Assembly: GCF_000397205.1 (NCBI RefSeq) | Contig: NC_021237.1 | Span: forward strand, 1,551,001-1,615,000 | Source of the DNA: Pseudomonas protegens CHA0 | GTDB lineage: Bacteria; Pseudomonadota; Gammaproteobacteria; Pseudomonadales; Pseudomonadaceae | Reading direction: 5' to 3' | DNA: 64,000 nucleotides | In this document: positions 58,300-64,000 of the stretch, piece after piece | Layout: every line of letters starts with the position of its first letter | Numbering within the stretch: position 1 is the first letter of the stretch | Program-made: the position numbers and the translations under genes | Notes under the pieces: generated by a model | The model's database searches: none | What the model was told of the DNA's origin: nothing | The model's input: only the letters and a program-made list of their open reading frames with translations

Positions 58300-59417
58300 G
58301 GCAAGTCTCCAGTCAGGGCGGCGAAGCGCCCGGGCAGATAGGGGCGCGGGTCGAGCGCCGGGCATTCGCCCAGCATCAGGTCCACCAGCAGTCGCGCGCT
58401 GCCGGGGGCGGTGGTGACTCCCAGGCCTTCATGCCCGACCGCCAGCCACAGGCCCGGTTGCCGCGGGTGTTCGCCGAGGATCGGCAGGCCATCCGGCGTG
58501 GCGGCGCGAAAGCCGGTCCAGGCGCGGATGCCGTTGAGCTCGGCGAGCGCCGGCAGGTAGTCCACGGCGCGCCGCAGCATGGGCGCCAGTACGCTGGGGT
58601 CGATGGCCGGATCGAGGGTGTCGAACTGTCTGGACGAACCGATCAGCAACTGGCCGGTGGGCCGCGGCTGGACATTGAACGCCACCGAGGTGCCGTGGCT
58701 GGCGTGGGCGCTGGCGGTGTAACCCAGCTCCACCAGTTGGTGGCCGACCTGTTGCGGGTAGCGGTCGCTGATCAGCAGATGGCCCTTCTTCGGGCGCAGG
58801 GGCAGGGCCGGCAACAGTTCCCGGGCAGCAAAGCCGTTGGCCAGCAGCACCCGTTGTGCCCTCAGCACGCGACCGTCGGCGAGCTCCACCTGGTCCCCGG
58901 CGACGCTGCGCACCCGGGCTGCCTGGCGCCTGATCAGCGAAGCGTTGCCGAGCAGCCAGTGGGCAGTGGCCGGGGCGTAGAGGATCGCGTCGCCGGGGAT
59001 CTTCAGCGCACCGGCCAGGCCTTTGCGCAACATCGGTTCCAGGCTCGCCAGCCGGGTGCTGTCCAGCAGCTCGCCGCTGATGCCGTGGTCGGCCAGGGCC
59101 TGCTGCTTGGTCCGCGCCAGGTCCCTCTCGTGGTGGTCGGCGGCCAACCACAAGGTGCCGCAGTTCCGGTAGGCGCAGGCCTCGGGCAGGCGTTCGCGCA
59201 GCTGCCGCCAGAGGCCGAGGGAGTAGTGACTCAAGGCCAGTTCCGCCGGGTTGTCGTCCATCACCACCAGATGGCCCATGCCGGCCCCGGTGGCACCGCC
59301 ACGACCATCGTCGAGCACCTGCACCCGCAGGCCGCGCCGGGCCAGCTCATGGGCGCAGGCGGCACCGATGATGCCAGCGCCCACCACTATCACCTCGGCC
59401 TCGGCCACCGGCGTCAC
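58296..59417 (-). CDS. lhpB: DadA-like FAD subunit of D-hydroxyproline dehydrogenase
   Basis: A protein of 373 aa starting at a GTG (59417) that overlaps the epimerase stop. The FAD motif [20 protein letters not shown] and the DAO-type C-terminus ([40 protein letters not shown]) place it in the D-amino-acid oxidase/dehydrogenase family. It is the catalytic subunit expected to oxidise cis-4-hydroxy-D-proline to the pyrroline carboxylate. Part of the epimerase-first operon. Confidence 0.85.
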   Translation of the reverse strand: MTPVAEAEVIVVGAGIIGAACAHELARRGLRVQVLDDGRGGATGAGMGHLVVMDDNPAELALSHYSLGLWRQLRERLPEACAYRNCGTLWLAADHHERDLARTKQQALADHGISGELLDSTRLASLEPMLRKGLAGALKIPGDAILYAPATAHWLLGNASLIRRQAARVRSVAGDQVELADGRVLRAQRVLLANGFAARELLPALPLRPKKGHLLISDRYPQQVGHQLVELGYTASAHASHGTSVAFNVQPRPTGQLLIGSSRQFDTLDPAIDPSVLAPMLRRAVDYLPALAELNGIRAWTGFRAATPDGLPILGEHPRQPGLWLAVGHEGLGVTTAPGSARLLVDLMLGECPALDPRPYLPGRFAALTGDLP

Positions 59418-60346
59418 GAGCCGATGCCCCAGGCGAACGGATCGCTGTCATCCAGCAGCAGAGTGGCTTCGGCGCTGATGTGGGCACTGCCGCGAAGGAT
59501 CGGAATCAGTTGCTCGCCGGCCTTCTCATAGTGGGCGCTGAACTGGCTGCCGATGACACTGGCCTGGCGCCAGGCCTGGCCCGGGGCGAGCTTGCCGTCC
59601 GCCGCCAGGCACGCCAGTTTGGCGCTGGTGCCGGTGCCGCAGGGCGAACGGTCGTAGGCCTTGCCGGGGCAGAGCACGAAGTTGCGGCTGTCGGCTTGCG
59701 GGTCGTCGGCGAACAGTTCGATGTGGTCGATGACCCCGCCCTCGGCGCCGGTGATGCCGGCGGCTTCGAGGGCCTGGCGCACGTCCCAGGTGTAGTGGGT
59801 CAGGGCTTCGACATTGTCCAGGGCAATGCGCTGGCCGTGGTTGCTGATCAGGAAGAACCAGTTGCCGCCCCAGGCGATGTCGCCGTGCACCTTGCCGTGG
59901 CCGGGCAGTTGCAGCATCACCTGGGTGCGGTAGCGGTAGGCGGGGACGTTGCGCACGCTCACCGACAGGTCCTCGTGCAGGGTGGCCTCGACGGTGCCCA
60001 CCGGGGTTTCGATACGGTGCACGCCCTGGTCGATGCGCCCCAGGTGATACAGCGAGCGCACCAGGCCAATGGTGCCGTGGCCGCACATGCCCAGGTAGCC
60101 GCTGTTGTTGAAGAAGATCACTCCGGCACAGGCGTCGCGGGCCTGCGGCTGGCACAGCAGGGCCCCCACCAGCACGTCGCTGCCCCTGGGTTCGAGGACG
60201 CAGGCCCGGCGCCACTGGTCGTGCTCGCGCTCCAGGATCTGCAAGCGTTCGGCCATGGAGCCGCGGCCCAGGTCGGGAAAGCCGTCGATGACCAGGCGGG
60301 TGGGTTCACCCCCGGTGTGGGAGTCGATCACGGTTATTTTTTTCAT
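59414..60346 (-). CDS. lhpA: 4-hydroxyproline 2-epimerase (proline racemase family)
   Basis: A protein of 310 aa from the ATG at 60346 ([20 protein letters not shown]). The two catalytic cysteines are present: Cys88 in [12 protein letters not shown] and Cys236 in [11 protein letters not shown]. Two cysteines distinguish epimerases from the Thr/Cys dehydratase relatives. It converts trans-4-hydroxy-L-proline to cis-4-hydroxy-D-proline. First gene of the reverse-strand operon; the deaminase gene is divergent. Confidence 0.9.
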   Translation of the reverse strand: MKKITVIDSHTGGEPTRLVIDGFPDLGRGSMAERLQILEREHDQWRRACVLEPRGSDVLVGALLCQPQARDACAGVIFFNNSGYLGMCGHGTIGLVRSLYHLGRIDQGVHRIETPVGTVEATLHEDLSVSVRNVPAYRYRTQVMLQLPGHGKVHGDIAWGGNWFFLISNHGQRIALDNVEALTHYTWDVRQALEAAGITGAEGGVIDHIELFADDPQADSRNFVLCPGKAYDRSPCGTGTSAKLACLAADGKLAPGQAWRQASVIGSQFSAHYEKAGEQLIPILRGSAHISAEATLLLDDSDPFAWGIGS

Positions 60347-60622
60347 GAGGGCACCTGAGGGCAAAGAGCTACAGAGTGGCCTTGGCAGGGGCGCTGCCGC
60401 TTGTGGGTTTTCGCTGTCGTGGATGACGAAATCGGCACAGTCCGTTCGGCTGTAGAGGCGGTGTGCGAGGAACGCGCCGGTGAGCCGCGAGCGCCGGGCA
60501 AGTGTGCCGATTTCGTCTCCTTCGGGGGTGAAAAGTCTCAAGCTGCGACGGGGATAAAAGGCGACTCTGGATTTCGTATCCAACGCCTGTCGGCCCGGCC
60601 GACCTCATACAAGGACAAGACC
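60347..60622. promoter_or_regulatory. Divergent promoter region of the hydroxyproline genes
   Basis: This 276-bp gap separates the divergently transcribed epimerase and deaminase genes and must contain both promoters and the AraC-type activator site. I see no gene in it and no symmetric site that I can define with confidence. Confidence 0.5.
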
Positions 60623-61543
60623 ATGAGCCGTAAAGCCATCCAGTGGAGCGGTGTGTTCCCCGCAGTGACCACTCAGTTCAACGCCGATTTTTCCCTGAAC
60701 CTGCAAGCCACCCACAAGGTCATGCGCAGCCTGGTGGACGATGGCGTCTCGGGGCTGGTGGTGTGCGGCACCGTGGGGGAGAACACCTCGTTGACCACCG
60801 CGGAAAAACTCGCGGTGATCGAAGTGGCCAAGGACGCCGCCGGCGGCCGGGTGCCGGTGATTGCCGGGGTGGCCGAATTCACCACCGAGTTTGCCCGCAA
60901 CACCGTGCGCGAGGCCGCCAGGGCCGGGGCCGACGGGGTGATGGTGATGCCCGCCCTGGTGTACTCGGCCAAGCCCCATGAGACCGCCGCGCATTTTCGC
61001 GCCGTGGCCACCGGCACCGACCTGCCGGTGATGGTCTACAACAACCCGCCCATCTACAAGAACGACGTCACCCCCGACGTACTGATCGCCCTGCAGGACT
61101 GTGAGAACATCGTCTGCTTCAAGGATTCCTCCGGCGATACCCGGCGCTTCATCGACCTGCGCAATGCCGTCGGCGACCGCTTCGTGCTGTTCGCCGGGCT
61201 CGATGACGTGGTGGTGGAAAGCGTTGCGGTGGGCGCCGAGGGCTGGGTCTCCGGGATGTCCGTGGCCTTCCCCAAGGAGGGCGAGACGCTGTTCCGCCTG
61301 GCCAAGGAAAAGCGCTTCGAGGAAGCCCTGGCCCTGTACCGCTGGTTCATGCCGCTGCTGCACCTGGATGCCCGTCCGGACCTGGTGCAGTGCATCAAGC
61401 TCTGCGAGGAACTGGTAGGGCGTGGTTCGTCCATTACCCGGCCGCCGCGCTTGCCACTGCAAGGCGAGACCCTGGCCGAGGTCAAGGCGATTGTCGCCAA
61501 GGCCCTGGCCACGCGCCCGAGCCTGCCCAACGTCGGCTTGTAA
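60623..61543 (+). CDS. lhpC: 1-pyrroline-4-hydroxy-2-carboxylate deaminase (DapA family)
   Basis: A protein of 306 aa from the ATG at 60623. The DapA/NAL barrel has Tyr139 in VMVYNNPPIY and Schiff-base Lys167 in IVCFKDSSGD; VCGTVGENTSL is the substrate loop. In hydroxyproline degradation this enzyme deaminates and dehydrates the pyrroline to 2-oxoglutarate semialdehyde. The call is specific because of the flanking epimerase and dehydrogenase genes and the semialdehyde dehydrogenase gene downstream. Confidence 0.85.
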   Translation: MSRKAIQWSGVFPAVTTQFNADFSLNLQATHKVMRSLVDDGVSGLVVCGTVGENTSLTTAEKLAVIEVAKDAAGGRVPVIAGVAEFTTEFARNTVREAARAGADGVMVMPALVYSAKPHETAAHFRAVATGTDLPVMVYNNPPIYKNDVTPDVLIALQDCENIVCFKDSSGDTRRFIDLRNAVGDRFVLFAGLDDVVVESVAVGAEGWVSGMSVAFPKEGETLFRLAKEKRFEEALALYRWFMPLLHLDARPDLVQCIKLCEELVGRGSSITRPPRLPLQGETLAEVKAIVAKALATRPSLPNVGL

Positions 61544-61551
61544 GGCGTTCA

Positions 61552-61577
61552 CGGGCGCCCAGGGTGAAGGGCGCCCG
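61552..61577. terminator. GC-rich inverted repeat between deaminase and permease genes
   Basis: CGGGCGCCC and GGGCGCCCG (9-bp arms, 8-bp loop) follow the deaminase stop. Without a T-run, it may reduce but need not end transcription into the permease gene. Confidence 0.35.
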
Positions 61578-61702
61578 CTTCCAAACAACAGCTCCGGGCA
61601 GCCACAAGGCACAGCCCGGGTGCAGTGCTGCAAGCGTCGGACGGCCCCGCCGACGTGACATTCCATCTGCCCATTCCAATAATCCAAAACAGGCGCAGCC
61701 CC

Positions 61703-63274
61703 ATGTCAGGCAAAGGCAAATTCAAGAAACAACTCTCTCTGGTGGACCTGACCTTTATCGGTCTGGGTGCGATTTTCGGTTCCGGCTGGCTGTTCGCTGC
61801 CAGCCACGTTTCGGCGATTGCCGGGCCGGCGGGGATCTTTTCCTGGCTGCTGGGCGGCTTTGCCGTACTGCTGCTGGGCATCGTCTACTGCGAGCTGGGG
61901 GCAGCCCTGCCCCGGGCCGGCGGGGTAGTGCGCTATCCGGTGTTTTCCCACGGGCCGCTGCTGGGCTACCTGATGGGGTTCATCACCCTGATCGCCTTTT
62001 CCAGCCTGGTGGCGATTGAAGTGGTGGCGGCCCGGCAGTACGCCGCGGCCTGGTTCCCGGCGCTGACCCACGAGGGCTCGAGCAACCCGACGATCATTGG
62101 CTGGCTGGTGCAGTTCGCCCTGTTGTGCCTGTTCTTCTGGCTCAACTACTACAGCGTCAAGACCTTCGCCAAATCCAACAACTTCATCAGCCTGTTCAAG
62201 TTCATCGTGCCGCTGCTGGTGATCGGGGTGCTGTTCACCTTCTTCAAGCCCGATAACTTCCATGTCCAGGGCTTTGCGCCGTTCGGTCTCTCGGGGATCG
62301 AGATGGCGGTCTCGGCGGGGGGCATCATCTTTGCCTACCTGGGGCTGACCCCGATCATTTCCGTGGCCAGCGAAGTGCGCAATCCGCAGCGCACCATTCC
62401 CATTGCCCTGATCCTTTCGGTGCTGCTCTCGACCCTGATCTACGGCCTGCTGCAACTGGCCTTCCTGGGCAGCATTCCCACGGAAATGCTGGCCAACGGC
62501 TGGAGCGGCATCAGCAAGGAGTTCTCTCTGCCGTACCGCGATATCGCCCTGACGCTCGGGGTCGGCTGGCTGGCCTACCTGGTGGTGGCCGACGCGGTGA
62601 TCTCCCCCAGCGGCTGCGGCAACATCTACATGAACGCCACGCCGCGGGTGGTCTACGGCTGGGCCCGTACCGGGACCTTTTTCAAGATCTTCACCCGCAT
62701 CGACGAAGAGTCCGGCATTCCGCGTCCGGCGCTGTGGCTGACCTTCGGCCTGTCGGTGTTCTGGACCTTGCCGTTCCCTTCCTGGGAAGCCCTGATCAAT
62801 GTGGTCTCGGCAGCCCTGGTACTGAGCTATGCAGTGGCGCCCATCAGTGTCGCGGCCTTGCGCAAGAGCGCGCCGGAGTTGGCGCGGCCGTTCCGCGTGC
62901 GTGGTTTTGCCCTGCTGGGGCCGGTGTCCTTCGTGATCGCGGCGCTGATCGTCTACTGGTCGGGCTGGGGCACGGTGTCCTGGCTGCTGGGGCTGCAGAT
63001 CCTGATGTTCGTGATCTACCTGTTGTGCAAGCGCCTGGTGCCCACCGATCACTTGAGCCTTGGCGAACAGGTGCGTTCGTCCCTGTGGCTGATCGCGTTC
63101 TATGCCCTGACCATCGTCATTTCCTACCTGGGCAGCTTCGGCGGCATCGGCGCCCTGGCTCACCCCTTCGACACCCTGACCGTCACCCTCATGGCCCTGT
63201 GTATCTACTACTGGGGCGCCAACACCGGCGTGCCCGGCGCCAAGCTGGTGCTGGACGGCGATGAGGTGGAATGA
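61703..63274 (+). CDS. APC-family amino acid permease, probable hydroxyproline importer
   Basis: A protein of 523 aa from the ATG at 61703. [20 protein letters not shown] is the APC helix-1 signature, and about 12 membrane helices follow. An inner-membrane amino-acid:proton symporter. Its position between the deaminase and semialdehyde dehydrogenase genes of the same pathway makes 4-hydroxyproline (or its epimer) the likely substrate; this is inference. Confidence 0.87.
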   Translation: MSGKGKFKKQLSLVDLTFIGLGAIFGSGWLFAASHVSAIAGPAGIFSWLLGGFAVLLLGIVYCELGAALPRAGGVVRYPVFSHGPLLGYLMGFITLIAFSSLVAIEVVAARQYAAAWFPALTHEGSSNPTIIGWLVQFALLCLFFWLNYYSVKTFAKSNNFISLFKFIVPLLVIGVLFTFFKPDNFHVQGFAPFGLSGIEMAVSAGGIIFAYLGLTPIISVASEVRNPQRTIPIALILSVLLSTLIYGLLQLAFLGSIPTEMLANGWSGISKEFSLPYRDIALTLGVGWLAYLVVADAVISPSGCGNIYMNATPRVVYGWARTGTFFKIFTRIDEESGIPRPALWLTFGLSVFWTLPFPSWEALINVVSAALVLSYAVAPISVAALRKSAPELARPFRVRGFALLGPVSFVIAALIVYWSGWGTVSWLLGLQILMFVIYLLCKRLVPTDHLSLGEQVRSSLWLIAFYALTIVISYLGSFGGIGALAHPFDTLTVTLMALCIYYWGANTGVPGAKLVLDGDEVE

Positions 63275-63306
63275 GGGTGCCCACTTTCAAGCAGACGAGG
63301 CAAACC

Positions 63307-64000
63307 ATGACTGTTACTGGACAGATGCTGATCGGCCAGCAAGCCGGCTTAGGCACCCACGGGCATATCCATGGGCTGAACGCGGCCACCGGCGAGGTGC
63401 TGCAACCGGCTTTTGGCGGGGCCGCACCGGCCGACCTGGAGCGTGCCTGTGCCCTGGCCCAGGCGGCGTTCGAGCCTTATCGGCTGTTGCCGCTGGAGCG
63501 GCGGGCGGCGTTTCTGGAGAGTATCGCCAGCCAGATTCTTGAGCTGGGGGATGAACTGATCGAGCGTTGCCTGCTGGAAACCGGCCTGCCCCGTGCCCGC
63601 CTGGAAGGCGAGCGCGGGCGCACTGTTGGCCAGTTGCGGCTGTTTGCCGCGGTGGTGCGCAAGGGCGGGTTTCTCGGGGTGCGGATCGACCCGGCGCAGC
63701 CCGGGCGCCAGCCTTTGCCCAGGGTCGACCTGCGCTTGCGGCAGATGGGTCTGGGGCCGGTGGCGGTGTTCGGTGCGTCGAACTTTCCTTTGGCCTTTTC
63801 CGTGGCCGGCGGCGATACCGCATCGGCCCTGGCGGCGGGCTGCCCGGTGATCGTCAAGGCGCACTCGGCCCACCCCGGCACCTCGGAACTGGTGGCCCAG
63901 GCCATCGCCCGGGCGGCACGGCAGCAGGGAATGCCCGAAGGGGTGTTTTCACTGTTGTTCGACAGTGGCCGGGATATCGGCCAGGGGCTGGTGGCGGACT
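63307..64000 (+). CDS. NADP-type aldehyde dehydrogenase, probable 2-oxoglutarate semialdehyde dehydrogenase, 3' truncated
   Basis: The frame from the ATG at 63307 is open to the last base (231 complete codons). [20 protein letters not shown] and [20 protein letters not shown] are the ALDH cofactor motifs of the 2,5-dioxopentanoate/KGSA dehydrogenase branch, which has AHSAHP in place of the usual KPSE. It would oxidise 2-oxoglutarate semialdehyde, the lhpC product, to 2-oxoglutarate. The catalytic cysteine lies beyond the window. Confidence 0.85.
   Translation, partial: MTVTGQMLIGQQAGLGTHGHIHGLNAATGEVLQPAFGGAAPADLERACALAQAAFEPYRLLPLERRAAFLESIASQILELGDELIERCLLETGLPRARLEGERGRTVGQLRLFAAVVRKGGFLGVRIDPAQPGRQPLPRVDLRLRQMGLGPVAVFGASNFPLAFSVAGGDTASALAAGCPVIVKAHSAHPGTSELVAQAIARAARQQGMPEGVFSLLFDSGRDIGQGLVAD

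Noticed and set aside
61706..63163. A 485-codon reverse-strand frame opposite the APC permease gene
   Set aside because: Its translation is rich in Gln, His and Arg, typical of antisense frames in GC-rich genes; the forward-strand gene has clear transporter motifs.

Overview
The window looks like chromosomal DNA of a fluorescent Pseudomonas, most likely of the P. fluorescens / P. protegens / P. chlororaphis group. It is GC-rich throughout, has many GTAGGAGC(C/T)GGCTTGCC-type REP elements between genes, and carries gene neighbourhoods that I know from P. aeruginosa and P. putida. These include a LysR / 3-mercaptopropionate dioxygenase / rhodanese set and a hydroxyproline (lhp) cluster. The function calls rest on motifs, gene order and memory of the families. 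No database search was run.

Layout. 0-5 kb holds two TPM-domain membrane proteins, a METTL25-like methyltransferase, an EamA exporter, a DJ-1/PfpI protein and a ribbon-helix-helix protein. 4.6-13.8 kb holds a GntR-type regulator with two winged helices. It faces an eight-gene operon: amidase, CE4 deacetylase, MFS importer, two SDRs, a tiny MCGLCG protein, a CobW GTPase and a solute-binding-like protein with no signal peptide. 13.8-14.7 kb is a compact toxin-antitoxin-like pair resembling MqsR/MqsA. 14.9-19.1 kb is a TonB receptor with its FecR/FecI signalling pair and two Fur-box-like sites. 19.4-22.6 kb is thiol and sulfur metabolism: a four-domain rhodanese, 3-mercaptopropionate dioxygenase and a divergent LysR regulator.

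22.8-36.1 kb is a long co-directional set that looks built to import and degrade an organic nitrogen and/or sulfur compound. It has an SsuBC-like ABC pair with two separate binding proteins, an SfnB-like flavoprotein, a D-2-hydroxyacid dehydrogenase, a class II aldolase, an exported dipeptidase, a Tat-exported amine oxidase, an exported RidA imine hydrolase and a TonB receptor. 36.1-40.8 kb begins with an AT-rich leader in front of a two-gene unit, a 2OG-Fe(II) oxygenase and a tRNA-dependent cyclodipeptide synthase of the XYP type. An MFS exporter overlapping a flavin monooxygenase follows. This is the best candidate for an undescribed natural-product pathway.

40.8-56 kb is mixed accessory and housekeeping content. 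It includes YegP, two small lipoproteins, a DapA-like / class II aldolase pair with an XRE-cupin regulator, a DUF4917 protein with SIR2-like motifs and an iron alcohol dehydrogenase. It also includes tandem secreted paralogues, a glyoxalase gene reduced by internal deletion, a PAS-GAF-GGDEF cyclase, stress proteins, and a lower-GC orphan HsdR_N-type nuclease. 56-64 kb is the trans-4-hydroxy-L-proline catabolic cluster: AraC regulator, three-part D-hydroxyproline dehydrogenase, epimerase, deaminase, permease and the start of a semialdehyde dehydrogenase that runs off the end of the window.
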